NCBI RefSeq assembly: GCF_037543845.1
Contig: NZ_JBBIFX010000001.1
Coordinates: 806,001-870,000 of the forward strand
Source of the DNA: Gymnodinialimonas ulvae
GTDB taxonomy: Bacteria > Pseudomonadota > Alphaproteobacteria > Rhodobacterales > Rhodobacteraceae
Length of the DNA: 64,000 nt
Direction of reading: 5' to 3'
The stretch's first letter is position 1, and each line of letters opens with the position of its first letter. The notes beneath the pieces are model-generated. The model saw only the letters and a list, made by a program, of their open reading frames with translations, did no database searches and was not told where the DNA came from. Shown in pieces: positions 1-8,447 of the stretch. The translations under genes were made by a program, and so were the position numbers.

Positions 1-851
1 TGCAACGGGACGGCAGCGCCGGTGCCATCGCCGCGCCGAACCCTCAGGCCGATCTCGAAGAAGGTGCGGATACGGATCGAGCCGCCCTCGCTTCCGACCT
101 CCGCCGCGTTTTTCAGAAGGTTCAGCACGACCTGCAACAATTGATCGGGATCGGCCCAGGTCGACGGCAGGGAGGGGTCGTATTCATCCTCGATATTCAT
201 ATGTGCGGCAAAGCCGATGGCGGCGGATTTTCTGGCGCGGTCCAGCACGTCGTGGATATTGACCGCCTTGCGATCGGGCGGCAGGACGTTGCCGAATTCC
301 TCGACCTGTTCGAGCAGTTTGAGGATGCGACGCGTCTCGGCCACGATCAACTCGGTCAATTCGAGGTCTTCGGGGGGCAGGTTCATCGATAAAAGCTGCG
401 CGGCGCCGGTGATGCCGGCCAGCGGGTTCTTGATCTCGTGGGCCAGCATCTCGCCCATGCCGATGGCGGATTTGGCGGCTGATTTCGACGACATGGCGCG
501 GTCCATCCGGCCCTGCATCTCGCGGCTTTCCAGAAGCACCAGAACATGGTCGGGGCTGTCGCCAAGGCTGGCGATCTGAACGTCGCAGGACACCGGCTTG
601 CGGCTTCCGGTGCCGACATCGACGGCGTTCACAAACAGCGGCGCCTGCGCTGCGCGTACGCGTGCGAAGCTGTCTTCCAGTGGCGCATCGACAAAAATCT
701 TGTCCCACACCGGATGATCGAGAAGGCTGCGGCGGGAGGTGTTGAGGAAGAACTCCGCCGCCGGGTTCACGTCCACGATCCGGTCCTCGGGATCGAGGAT
801 CAGCGCCGGGATCGGCAGCGATGGCCAGAGGGCGTCGGTCGGGAAGATCAT
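1..851 (-). CDS. ntrB: Nitrogen-regulation sensor histidine kinase NtrB (3' end cut by window edge)
   Basis: Cytoplasmic sensor kinase that phosphorylates NtrC according to nitrogen status. I translated the minus strand from the ATG at 851. It gives a PAS-like sensor region (about residues 10-110), a phospho-acceptor H-box reading LAHEIKNPLAG with His about 138, and an N-box NLLKNAAE near 245-251. The frame stays open to base 1, so the rest of the ATPase domain and the probable ntrC partner lie outside. The start overlaps the dusB stop as ATGA, so the two are probably translationally coupled. This is the standard alphaproteobacterial nifR3-ntrB-ntrC arrangement. Confidence 0.93.
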   Translation of the reverse strand, partial: MIFPTDALWPSLPIPALILDPEDRIVDVNPAAEFFLNTSRRSLLDHPVWDKIFVDAPLEDSFARVRAAQAPLFVNAVDVGTGSRKPVSCDVQIASLGDSPDHVLVLLESREMQGRMDRAMSSKSAAKSAIGMGEMLAHEIKNPLAGITGAAQLLSMNLPPEDLELTELIVAETRRILKLLEQVEEFGNVLPPDRKAVNIHDVLDRARKSAAIGFAAHMNIEDEYDPSLPSTWADPDQLLQVVLNLLKNAAEVGSEGGSIRIRTFFEIGLRVRRGDGTGAAVPL

Positions 852-1789
852 GCGACTGCCCTCACCTCCGATGAGATGGCCAGCGGCAGGATGGCGCGTA
901 CCGCTCGCGGGTCGGTCTCGGTCAGCACGCGCTTGCGCAGGTCGCGCGGTGTCGCGCTGGCGTCCATGTACCAGCCGAGGTGTTTGCGCGCGACTTTCAC
1001 ACCGAGGGCCGAGCCGTAGAAATCGAGCATGTCGTCATAATGCGCGGCGACCATGTCGGCGAACGCGGCCCCGTGCGGGATGACCGGCGCGGGCGCGCCG
1101 TAAAGGCTGGCTCCGATCTCGGCCAGACGCCAAGGCGCGCCCTGAATGCCGCGTCCGACCATGACGCCATCGGCGCGAGAACAGCGCAGTGCCTGCATCG
1201 CCGACGGCGCGTCTATGATGTCGCCATTGGCGATCACCGGGATCGAGACGGCGTCTTTCACCGCGCGGATCGCGGTCCAGTCGGCGGCCCCCTTGTAGAA
1301 CTGACACCGCGTGCGGCCATGGATCGTGACCATCTGAATGCCCGCGTTTTCGGCGCGTTTGGCCAGGTCGGGCGCGGTCAAGAGGTCATCGTCCCACCCA
1401 AGTCGGGTCTTGAGCGTGACGGGTGTGTCAACGGCGCTAACCACCGCCTCGATCAGGCGCAGTGCATGGTCTGGATCGCGCATCAGCGCCGAGCCCGAAA
1501 GGCCGCCGGTGACCTTCTTGGCGGGGCAGCCCATATTGATGTCGATAATCCGCGCACCCTGCCCGGCAGCGATGCGCGCGGCCTCCGCCATCCAATGCGC
1601 CTCCCGGCCCGCGATTTGCACAGCGCTCGTCTGCTGGCCAAAACCCAGTTCAGCCCGCGCACGGACGGAGGCCTTGGCTTCGACCATCTCCTGGCTTGCG
1701 ACCATCTCGGACACCACCAGCCCTGCCCCAAAGCGGGCGACCAGCCGCCGAAACGGCAGATCGGTGATCCCTGCCATGGGCGCGAGCAA
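848..1789 (-). CDS. dusB: tRNA-dihydrouridine synthase DusB (NifR3)
   Basis: FMN-dependent enzyme reducing uridine to dihydrouridine in tRNA. The family signature LAPMAGITDLPFRR opens the protein, and the catalytic Cys is in INMGCPAKKVTGG (about residue 88). The interval given uses a TTG codon. The conserved family N-terminus (..DITLNPPIL before LAPMAG) is encoded further upstream in the same frame, but there is no ATG, GTG or TTG there. A CTG at 1831 about 9 bases after AAGGA, or a CTG about 5 bases after GGAGG further up, may be the true start. It is first in an operon with ntrB and divergent from ispDF. Confidence 0.93.
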   Translation of the reverse strand: MLAPMAGITDLPFRRLVARFGAGLVVSEMVASQEMVEAKASVRARAELGFGQQTSAVQIAGREAHWMAEAARIAAGQGARIIDINMGCPAKKVTGGLSGSALMRDPDHALRLIEAVVSAVDTPVTLKTRLGWDDDLLTAPDLAKRAENAGIQMVTIHGRTRCQFYKGAADWTAIRAVKDAVSIPVIANGDIIDAPSAMQALRCSRADGVMVGRGIQGAPWRLAEIGASLYGAPAPVIPHGAAFADMVAAHYDDMLDFYGSALGVKVARKHLGWYMDASATPRDLRKRVLTETDPRAVRAILPLAISSEVRAVA

Positions 1790-2011
1790 AATCGGCGGGT
1801 TGAGCGTGATATCGGCGAGGGTCAGGGTCAGGGCGCTTAATCCTTGTGCGATTGTCCCCTTGGATAGGGCCGGATTTTCAGGAAGACAAAGCAGCGAGGC
1901 CTCCTAATCGCACGGCACGATGCCATTGCACAATAATTAAGCGTAGCGCCGTGAAAAACATCAGATGGATATCGGATTGTGCGCGCAAAGCGCCTCGCCT
2001 ATCACAATCGC

Positions 2012-3157
2012 ATGGTTGAAGCGCCCCCCTCCCTGACCGCTGTGATCGTGGCCGCCGGACGCGGTACGCGGGCCGGTGGGGATGTGCCGAAGCAATGGCA
2101 ATGGATCGCCGGGCGCAGCGTAGTGGACTGGAGTGTTTCGCGGTTTGCGGCGCATCCCGCCGGGATCGGGATTGTTCTGGTGATCCACCCCGAGGATGAC
2201 GCCATGCTCGGGGCGCTGGACCTGCCGCAGGGGCTGCGCGTGGTGCATGGCGGCGCGGACCGGGCGGCGTCGGTGCGCGCGGGGCTGGCCGCCTGTGGGA
2301 CCGGAATCGTCCTGATCCACGACGTTGCGCGGCCCTGCGTGCCTGAGGCGGTGATTTCCGCAGTGATCGAGGGCGTGCGCACGCATGGGGCCGCGGCCCC
2401 GGCCGTGCCGGTGACCGATGCGCTTTGGCGCGGGGCGACGTCCGTGGAGGGCACCGAGGACCGCGATGGGCTTTGGCGGGCACAGACACCGCAAGGCTTT
2501 GATCTGAAGGCCATTGTCGCGGCGCATGAGGCGTTTGACGGGCTGCCCGCCGATGACGTGGAAGTGGCACGCGCGGCGGGGATTGATGTGACGATTGTGA
2601 CCGGCGATGAGGCAAACCTGAAAATCACCGGCCCGCAGGATTTCGCGCGCGCCGAAGCGCTTTTGAAAGGCGACACGATGGATATTCGAGTGGGCAACGG
2701 CTTTGACGTGCATCGGTTCGGGCCCGGTGGTCAGGTGTGGTTGTGCGGTGTGTCGGTGCCCCATGATCGCGGCCTTCAGGGGCATTCAGACGCCGATGTG
2801 GGTCTGCACACGGTGACGGATGCGATTTACGGCGCGTTGGCCGAAGGCGATATCGGCAGGCATTTCCCGCCGAGCGACCCGCAATGGAAGGGCGCGCAAA
2901 GCCACATCTTCCTGACCCATGCCGTGGAAATGGCGGCAGAAAGGGGCTTTGTGATTTCGAATGCGGATCTGACGTTGATGTGTGAGCGGCCCAAGATCGG
3001 GCCGGTGTCGGGCGCGATGCGGGCGCGGTTGGCGGAACTGTTGCGGATTGAGGTCGGGCGCGTGTCGGTGAAAGCCACGACAACGGAGCGGTTGGGCTTC
3101 ACGGGGCGCGAGGAAGGCATTGCGGCGATGGCCACGGTGACCTTGGTGGCGCGATGA
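2012..3157 (+). CDS. ispDF: Bifunctional 2-C-methyl-D-erythritol 4-phosphate cytidylyltransferase / 2,4-cyclodiphosphate synthase
   Basis: Fused enzyme of the MEP isoprenoid pathway. The IspD half (about residues 1-222) shows the nucleotide-binding AAGRGTRAGGDVPKQ and the DVARPCV motif. The IspF half starts at about residue 223 with MDIRVGNGFDVHRF, whose D and H are metal ligands, followed by HSDADVGLHTVTDAIYGAL. The 381-aa length fits alphaproteobacterial fusions. I prefer the ATG at 2012 to the GTG at 1979 because homologues begin just before the AVIVAAGRG strand. Its stop overlaps the pgpA start (ATGA). Confidence 0.95.
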   Translation: MVEAPPSLTAVIVAAGRGTRAGGDVPKQWQWIAGRSVVDWSVSRFAAHPAGIGIVLVIHPEDDAMLGALDLPQGLRVVHGGADRAASVRAGLAACGTGIVLIHDVARPCVPEAVISAVIEGVRTHGAAAPAVPVTDALWRGATSVEGTEDRDGLWRAQTPQGFDLKAIVAAHEAFDGLPADDVEVARAAGIDVTIVTGDEANLKITGPQDFARAEALLKGDTMDIRVGNGFDVHRFGPGGQVWLCGVSVPHDRGLQGHSDADVGLHTVTDAIYGALAEGDIGRHFPPSDPQWKGAQSHIFLTHAVEMAAERGFVISNADLTLMCERPKIGPVSGAMRARLAELLRIEVGRVSVKATTTERLGFTGREEGIAAMATVTLVAR

Positions 3158-3639
3158 CACGGGCGATTGCGACGGTTTTCGGGGTTGGATTGCTGCGCCC
3201 GGCGCCGGGGACCTGGGGCAGTTTGGCGGGGCTGATCCTTGGGGTGCTGCTGCATATGGCGGGCGGAGCGGTCTTGCTGGTGCTGGCGACATTGGCGGTG
3301 ACGGCGCTGGGATATTGGGCGGTGCACGCAGAGGTCGGCGCGTCCGAGGAGGACCCGAGCGAGATCGTGATCGACGAGGTGGCGGGTCAATGGGTGGCGC
3401 TTTGGCCGGTTTCGGTTGGCGCGAGCATGGCGGGGGCGGATATTCTGTCGCTTTATCCAGGCGTTATCACGGCATTTTTGGCGTTTCGGGCCTTCGACAT
3501 CCTCAAGCCGGGACCGGTGGGATGGGCGGACCGGCAGCATGGGGCCTTCGGGATCATGGCCGATGACGTGATTGCGGGATGGCTGGCGGCGATGATCGTG
3601 GCGCTGGCGGCGGTGCTGGCGCATCTGGTGTTCGTATGA
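3154..3639 (+). CDS. pgpA: Phosphatidylglycerophosphatase A
   Basis: Membrane phosphatase that converts phosphatidylglycerol phosphate to phosphatidylglycerol. It is 161 aa with the family N-terminus FGVGLLRPAPGTWGSL and the acidic motif EEDPSEIVIDEVAGQW (about residues 66-81), which carries the probable metal and catalytic acids. The conserved segment FRAFDILKPGPVGWADR follows, with several hydrophobic helices. The start overlaps ispDF by ATGA and the stop overlaps the next gene by ATGA, so all three are read as one coupled operon. Confidence 0.93.
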   Translation: MTRAIATVFGVGLLRPAPGTWGSLAGLILGVLLHMAGGAVLLVLATLAVTALGYWAVHAEVGASEEDPSEIVIDEVAGQWVALWPVSVGASMAGADILSLYPGVITAFLAFRAFDILKPGPVGWADRQHGAFGIMADDVIAGWLAAMIVALAAVLAHLVFV

Positions 3640-4112
3640 ATGCGGCAAAGGTGATTGCGGCGCTGCGTGCGCAGGGCTGGATTATGGCCACGGCGGAGAG
3701 CTGCACCGGCGGGTTGATCGCGGGCGCGGTGACGGATGTTGCCGGAAGCTCGGACGTGTTCGACCGGGGCTTCGTGACCTATTCCAACGTGGCCAAGGCG
3801 GAGATGTTGGGTGTGCCCCCTGCCCTGATCGAGGCGCATGGCGCGGTGTCGGAGCCGGTGGCCCGGGCGATGGCCGAGGGGGCTTTGGCGCGGTCGAACG
3901 CGCAGATCGCGGTGTCGGTCACGGGCGTCGCGGGGCCCGGTGGAACGGCGTCGAAGCCCGAAGGCATGGTCTGCTTCGGGCTGGCCATGACAGCAGGCGA
4001 GACAAGTGTGGAAACGGTCCGGTTCGGGCCGCTCGGGCGCGCGGATGTCCGGGCAGCGACCGTCACCCATGCGCTTTCGATGATCCTGAAGGCGCTCAAT
4101 TCCGCAACGTAG
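3636..4112 (+). CDS. pncC: CinA-family nicotinamide-nucleotide amidohydrolase
   Basis: Stand-alone 158-aa CinA C-terminal domain. Members deamidate nicotinamide mononucleotide in pyridine-nucleotide recycling. Visible motifs are TAESCTGGLIAGAVTDVAGSS near the N-terminus (catalytic Ser region) and SVTGVAGPGG in the middle. The ATG at 3636 overlaps the pgpA stop (ATGA); longer in-frame starts would lie inside pgpA. It is the last gene of the ispDF-pgpA-pncC unit. Activity is inferred from the family. Confidence 0.88.
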   Translation: MNAAKVIAALRAQGWIMATAESCTGGLIAGAVTDVAGSSDVFDRGFVTYSNVAKAEMLGVPPALIEAHGAVSEPVARAMAEGALARSNAQIAVSVTGVAGPGGTASKPEGMVCFGLAMTAGETSVETVRFGPLGRADVRAATVTHALSMILKALNSAT

Positions 4113-4215
4113 GCCAATTGATCCGCCCACCTATCCGCCAAAACAGAAATCGCGGAGGTTCTACGCGTCACCTCTGCCCGAAGCCTCTTTTTGCCGCAGA
4201 ACGCCCGCATCCAAC

Positions 4216-4344
4216 ATGGTTGGAGCTGATAGCGCATGGATCATGGTCGCAGCGGCGCTGGTTCTATTCGTGACATTGCCGGAACTTGCGCGCCTGTTGG
4301 GCTGGCCGTGGTGGGCCCTTGGGCCTTTGCGGCGACCAATGTGA
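4216..4344 (+). CDS. Possible small single-pass membrane protein (42 aa)
   Basis: A short frame with one clear hydrophobic segment (about residues 8-24, WIMVAAALVLFVTLP) followed by LARLLGWPWWALGPLRR. The hydrophobic-then-basic layout resembles a real membrane microprotein, but no convincing ribosome binding site precedes the ATG. It occupies part of the 354-base gap between pncC and the convergent START-fold gene. I see nothing else there beyond a weak GC hairpin near 4428-4443. Low confidence; it may be chance. Confidence 0.3.
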   Translation: MVGADSAWIMVAAALVLFVTLPELARLLGWPWWALGPLRRPM

Positions 4345-4466
4345 CCATCGTAAGGGGCACGGCGACCGTCCCGCCGCGGGTCGGTGAAGAGGACAAGGCG
4401 GCGGTCCTTGACTGAAACAGACAAGCCCGGTCGGTTTGGTCGGGTGTGAATGGTTTGGGAGGCGGC

Positions 4467-4931
4467 TTAGGCGGTTTCGGCAGAGCCCGCCCCGTAGAGC
4501 GCGTCGGCGCGGGCCTCGAAGGCGCGGACAATGCGTTGCATGGCGTCCATGAAGAACAGGCCCGCCGCCCCTTGCAGAAGGCGGTTCTTGAACTCGAAAT
4601 CAACTTCGAAATGGACGTCGCAGCCCGTGTCGGTATCGACAAAATGCCAGTTTGAATTCAGGTACTTGAACGGCCCGTCCACATAGGCGGTATCGATCTT
4701 GAAGGTTTCCTCGTACAGCACCACGCGGCTGAGGAATTTTTCTCGGAACATCTTGAAGCCCACGACCATGTCCGCATGCATCAAGGTGTGATCGCCCTTG
4801 TCTTCGACCGAGCGGATCCGTGTGGCCCTTGTCCACGGAATGAATTCCGGATAGCGCGCGACATCGGCCACAAGGTCGTACATCTGCTTGGCGGAATACG
4901 GCAGTTTGCGGGTTTCGGAATGGCTTGGCAT
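4467..4931 (-). CDS. Coq10/RatA-type START-fold (SRPBCC) protein, likely ubiquinone-binding
   Basis: A 154-aa soluble protein of the Coq10/RatA branch of the SRPBCC superfamily. Members bind ubiquinone or related lipids and support respiration; bacterial relatives are sometimes annotated as the RatA toxin. The family N-terminus is visible: a short head, then YSAKQMYDLVADVARYPEFIPW, and later HFEVDFEFKNRLLQ. I chose the ATG at 4931, preceded by AAAGGGG, over an upstream start because homologues begin about 8 residues before the first strand. It is divergent from hpt. Confidence 0.85.
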   Translation of the reverse strand: MPSHSETRKLPYSAKQMYDLVADVARYPEFIPWTRATRIRSVEDKGDHTLMHADMVVGFKMFREKFLSRVVLYEETFKIDTAYVDGPFKYLNSNWHFVDTDTGCDVHFEVDFEFKNRLLQGAAGLFFMDAMQRIVRAFEARADALYGAGSAETA

Positions 4932-5015
4932 GGGCCCCTTTAACCTTTTCGTCGTGCGGGTCATGTCATAAACCTGACCGGCGATTGCAAGGTTCCGTGG
5001 GAATTTGGGGGCGAA

Positions 5016-5555
5016 ATGGCGCAGCAAGGTTACAGGGTCGGCAAGATGATCTCCGCAAAGGCGATCGCGGCGCGGATCGAGGAATTGGCGCGCGAGATCG
5101 AGGCCGAATTCAAGGGCACCGACAAACTGGTGGTGGTGGGCCTGTTGCGGGGGTCATTCGTGTTCATCGCCGATCTGGTGCGCGAGATCGACTTGCCGGT
5201 GGAGGTCGATTTCCTGGAGGCGTCAAGCTACGGCAACGCGATGGAAAGCAGCCGGGAGGTCCGTATTCTCAAGGACTTGCGCGGCGAAATTCAGGGGCGC
5301 GATGTGCTGGTGGTCGAAGATATCGTCGACACGGGCCACACGCTGAAACATGTCGTGGGGCTGCTGCACCAACGCGCACCCGCGCGAATGAAGACCATCG
5401 CCCTTCTCGACAAGGCCGAACGGCGCGAGGTCGAGGTACAGGCGGATTGGATCGGCTTCGAGATCCCGGATGAATTTGTCGTGGGCTACGGGATCGACTT
5501 CGCGCAGCGCAACCGCAACCTGCCCTATATCGGCAAGGTCACGATGGAAGGCTGA
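5016..5555 (+). CDS. hpt: Hypoxanthine phosphoribosyltransferase
   Basis: Purine-salvage enzyme joining hypoxanthine or guanine to PRPP. The 179-aa protein carries the type-I PRTase PRPP loop VLVVEDIVDTGHTL (about residues 97-110), the LLRGSFVFIADLVREI segment, and the C-terminal DEFVVGYGIDFAQRNRNLPYIG typical of Hpt. The 84-base gap to the divergent START-fold gene should hold both promoters. Confidence 0.93.
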   Translation: MAQQGYRVGKMISAKAIAARIEELAREIEAEFKGTDKLVVVGLLRGSFVFIADLVREIDLPVEVDFLEASSYGNAMESSREVRILKDLRGEIQGRDVLVVEDIVDTGHTLKHVVGLLHQRAPARMKTIALLDKAERREVEVQADWIGFEIPDEFVVGYGIDFAQRNRNLPYIGKVTMEG

Positions 5556-5666
5556 CGCGCAGGCGTCGTGCGCGGATGCACGCAGTTGTGTGTTGACGGA
5601 ATGTCGCACCTGTCTACCTTTTGCGTACAGGACGACGTGTCAGCAATGCAACCTCGGAGCCATTCC

Positions 5667-6146
5667 ATGATTACATCCCGCATTCTTCTTTCAACTGCTC
5701 TCGCTGCTGCTCTCGCCGGTGGCCTTTCGCTTGGCGCGACGGCCGGTGGCCATGGCGGCAACCCGGCCGTCGATGCCCGGCAGGGGCAGTTCCAGATCAT
5801 GGCGCTCAACATCGGGGTTCTGGGCAATATGGCGCGGGGCAACACCGATTATGACGCCGGCGCTGCGCAGGCTGCGGCCAACAACCTGCTGACGATTTCG
5901 CAGCTTGATCAGCAATTCCATTGGCCCGAGGGCACCGACAACGCCAGCATCGAGGGCACCCGCGCACTTCCGGCGATCTGGGAAGACGGCAGCCGGGTGC
6001 TTGAGATCTGGGGCGAATTTGGCACCGGTGCAGAGGGCTTGGCCGCAGTGGCGGGCGACGGGCTGGATGCGATGCGTGCGGCGTTGGGGCCGGTCGGGGC
6101 ATCGTGCGGATCGTGCCACGACGATTACCGCGCGTCCGACAACTGA
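5667..6146 (+). CDS. Cytochrome c' / c556-type periplasmic monoheme cytochrome
   Basis: A 159-aa exported cytochrome. The signal peptide ends near residue 26 (LGATA). The mature part should be a four-helix bundle with its only heme motif at the extreme C-terminus, CGSCH (residues 147-151), as in the c'/c556 family. A Met near residue 45 of helix A could be the axial ligand, which would make it low-spin c556-like. Start ATG 5667 has GGAG 7 bases upstream. It sits 3 bases before a diheme cytochrome and is probably cotranscribed with it. Its redox partner is not identifiable. Confidence 0.9.
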   Translation: MITSRILLSTALAAALAGGLSLGATAGGHGGNPAVDARQGQFQIMALNIGVLGNMARGNTDYDAGAAQAAANNLLTISQLDQQFHWPEGTDNASIEGTRALPAIWEDGSRVLEIWGEFGTGAEGLAAVAGDGLDAMRAALGPVGASCGSCHDDYRASDN

Positions 6147-6149
6147 GCC

Positions 6150-7040
6150 ATGGGTGGCGTTTTGCGCCTGTTGGGGCTTTTGATCCTCGCCGCCGTGGTG
6201 GCGGGGGTCTGGCTGAGCCGTCCGATGAGCGTGTCTGAGGGCGATCTGGCAGGGCTGGTGGGTGACGCGCAGGCGGGCGAAGCGGTTTTCTGGGCGGCCG
6301 GATGCGCGTCGTGCCATGAGGCCGAGGACGCAGAGGGAGACGCGCGCCTGATCCTGTCGGGGGGGCAGGCCTTTCCAAGCGACTTCGGGACGTTTCGCGC
6401 GCCGAATATCTCAAGTGATCCGACCCATGGAATCGGCGATTGGACCTTGGCGGAATTCGTCACCGCGGTGCAGAACGGCGTCAGCCCCGAGGGGCAGCAT
6501 TATTACCCCGCCTTCCCTTACACGGCATATCGTCTGGCGACGCGGCAGGACATCGTGGATCTCTACGCGTTCATGCAGACGCTGCCTGCATCCGATTTGC
6601 CATCGGAGCCCCATGATGTGGGGTTCCCCTTTTCGATCCGCCGCGCGGTGGGCGCTTGGAACCTGCTCTATGCGCAAAATGAATTTACGGTCTCGGGTGA
6701 TCTGAGCGTCGAGGAATCTCGCGGCCGCTACCTCGCCGAAGCCTTGGCCCATTGCGGCGAATGCCACACCCCGCGCGGAGCCTTGGGCGGGCTGGATCGG
6801 GCGCAATGGTTTGCCGGCGCGCCGGACCCGTCGGGGCGCGGCACGGTGCCCAACATTACGCCGGCGGGGCTTGGCTGGTCGGCTGACGAGATCGCGGCCT
6901 ATCTCAATGATGGCTTCACGCCGGAGTTTGACGTGGCGGGCGGGCATATGCGGTCGGTCGTGCTCAATATGGGACAGCTGAACGAAGACGACCGCGCGGC
7001 GATCGCCGCCTACTTGCTGGCCGTGCCGCACGCAGACTAA
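6150..7040 (+). CDS. Membrane-anchored diheme cytochrome c
   Basis: A 296-aa protein with an uncleaved-looking N-terminal anchor (about residues 4-22) followed by two cytochrome c domains. The first heme motif is CASCH (residues 52-56) with NISSDPTHGIGDWT downstream. The second is CGECH near residue 202 with NITPAGLGWSADEIAAYL. This layout matches the diheme subunits that take electrons from periplasmic dehydrogenases. No dehydrogenase gene is adjacent, so the donor is unknown. It lies in tandem with the c'-type cytochrome upstream and an exported propeller-like protein downstream. Confidence 0.88.
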   Translation: MGGVLRLLGLLILAAVVAGVWLSRPMSVSEGDLAGLVGDAQAGEAVFWAAGCASCHEAEDAEGDARLILSGGQAFPSDFGTFRAPNISSDPTHGIGDWTLAEFVTAVQNGVSPEGQHYYPAFPYTAYRLATRQDIVDLYAFMQTLPASDLPSEPHDVGFPFSIRRAVGAWNLLYAQNEFTVSGDLSVEESRGRYLAEALAHCGECHTPRGALGGLDRAQWFAGAPDPSGRGTVPNITPAGLGWSADEIAAYLNDGFTPEFDVAGGHMRSVVLNMGQLNEDDRAAIAAYLLAVPHAD

Positions 7041-7087
7041 CGTTCGAATGACCGTTCATGCGAGCGGGGCCATTCAAGGGGGGCGGG

Positions 7088-8446
7088 ATGATGCGGAAAG
7101 CAGGACTTGCGATGCTTGGTCTGATAATTCTGGGGGAGGCGGCGGTCGCTGATCCGGCCCCGGAGCGAACAGACCTCCTACAGAGTGCATGGCATGTCGA
7201 GCAGTCGCGCGATGCTCTTTTGTCGGGCGACCGGGCAACCGCGATCCTCGCGGCCCTGCGTGCGATCCCGGACACACCGACCGAGGCCGATGTCGAGACC
7301 TATTCCGATGCGTTCGACGCGCTGCACCTCGCCGCCGCGTCGCGGGCGTTTCAATCCGACATTCCGCTCGACTCATCGGTCTTCTGGAGCCCGAATGGGC
7401 GCTATCTTGTTTCTGCGCCGCTTATCCCCGATATATCGGGTATATCGGAGCAAACGACCGTGTTGTGGAACACGGCGACCCAACAACCCATTGCCGACCT
7501 TCTGCCGGGGTTGGGTACGAACGACTACACCAACGTCAACCAGTTCTCGGCCTTCGGAAACCCCTTTTCGCCCGACGGCGACCGCATCGCAATCAGCCTC
7601 AGCCCTGAGGCCGATTCGAGTGAGGACATGGCCGGGGAAATCCAGATTTTTGACACGGCGACGGGTCAGCGCCTGACCAGCGTCGCGGGCGACATGTTCA
7701 TGGGATGGTCGCAATCGGGGCAGACCATGCTGATCAGCAACCGGATCGGCAATCTGCATTGGCTCTACGACACGAGCACGTGGCAGGTCGTGGCCGAATA
7801 TCCCTACGAGACGTTCGAAGGCGGATCTCAATGGGGTTTCTTTCCCGGATCGGACGATGCCTTCTATGCTGTTCACGAGATCTATCAATATGATCCGAAC
7901 GGCGCGTCGCTGGGGCCGAACCCGATCCACCTCTACCGGCTTGCCCGTGACGCAGGTGGGCAGATCGCGGATATCTCGGACCTGCGGGGGATAATGACCG
8001 GGTTGTACTTCAATGCCTTTTCCGTGAACAGATTTGCCCCTTACGTTGCGACCACTGTTTATCCAAGTGAACTTGTGATCATGGGGCTCGACGGGCAGGT
8101 GCGCAGCCGCATCGCGGATGTCTCGGCCCTTTCTTTTGTCGAGTTTGTGCGGGACGGGACAGCTGTCATGATCGCCGATCCAGCATTTCTGGAAACGTGG
8201 AGCCTCGATCATGTCCGTGTCTTCGACCTCGACGGTGCATCACTCGACGCCGAGCTCCGCGAGGTTGCGCCGATCACGGATAATCTGCGGACGCCAGACG
8301 GGGCAGTGATCACCTTTCCGAATGGCTTGCGCCGTGCGCTGCGCGATCCGCGGCCCGTTGGACTGGAGCTCTACGAGGAGGTCTGGCCGGAGATCCTTCC
8401 CGAATTGCAGGCGCAGATCGACGATGAGCGGGTGCGCAGACCGTAG
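7088..8446 (+). CDS. Exported WD40-like beta-propeller protein of unknown function
   Basis: A 452-aa protein with a probable signal peptide (MRKAGLAMLGLIILGEAAVA). A helical segment follows (about residues 25-75), then a region resembling WD40 blades: FWSPNGRYLVSA, TTVLWNTATQQPIADL, FSPDGDRIAISLS, EIQIFDTATGQRL. Start ATG 7088 follows an AAGGGGGG tract by about 6 bases. It trails the two cytochrome genes by 47 bases on the same strand and may belong with them. Its stop is one base from the lipA stop on the other strand. No enzymatic motif is visible. Confidence 0.75.
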   Translation: MMRKAGLAMLGLIILGEAAVADPAPERTDLLQSAWHVEQSRDALLSGDRATAILAALRAIPDTPTEADVETYSDAFDALHLAAASRAFQSDIPLDSSVFWSPNGRYLVSAPLIPDISGISEQTTVLWNTATQQPIADLLPGLGTNDYTNVNQFSAFGNPFSPDGDRIAISLSPEADSSEDMAGEIQIFDTATGQRLTSVAGDMFMGWSQSGQTMLISNRIGNLHWLYDTSTWQVVAEYPYETFEGGSQWGFFPGSDDAFYAVHEIYQYDPNGASLGPNPIHLYRLARDAGGQIADISDLRGIMTGLYFNAFSVNRFAPYVATTVYPSELVIMGLDGQVRSRIADVSALSFVEFVRDGTAVMIADPAFLETWSLDHVRVFDLDGASLDAELREVAPITDNLRTPDGAVITFPNGLRRALRDPRPVGLELYEEVWPEILPELQAQIDDERVRRP

Positions 8447-8447
8447 T

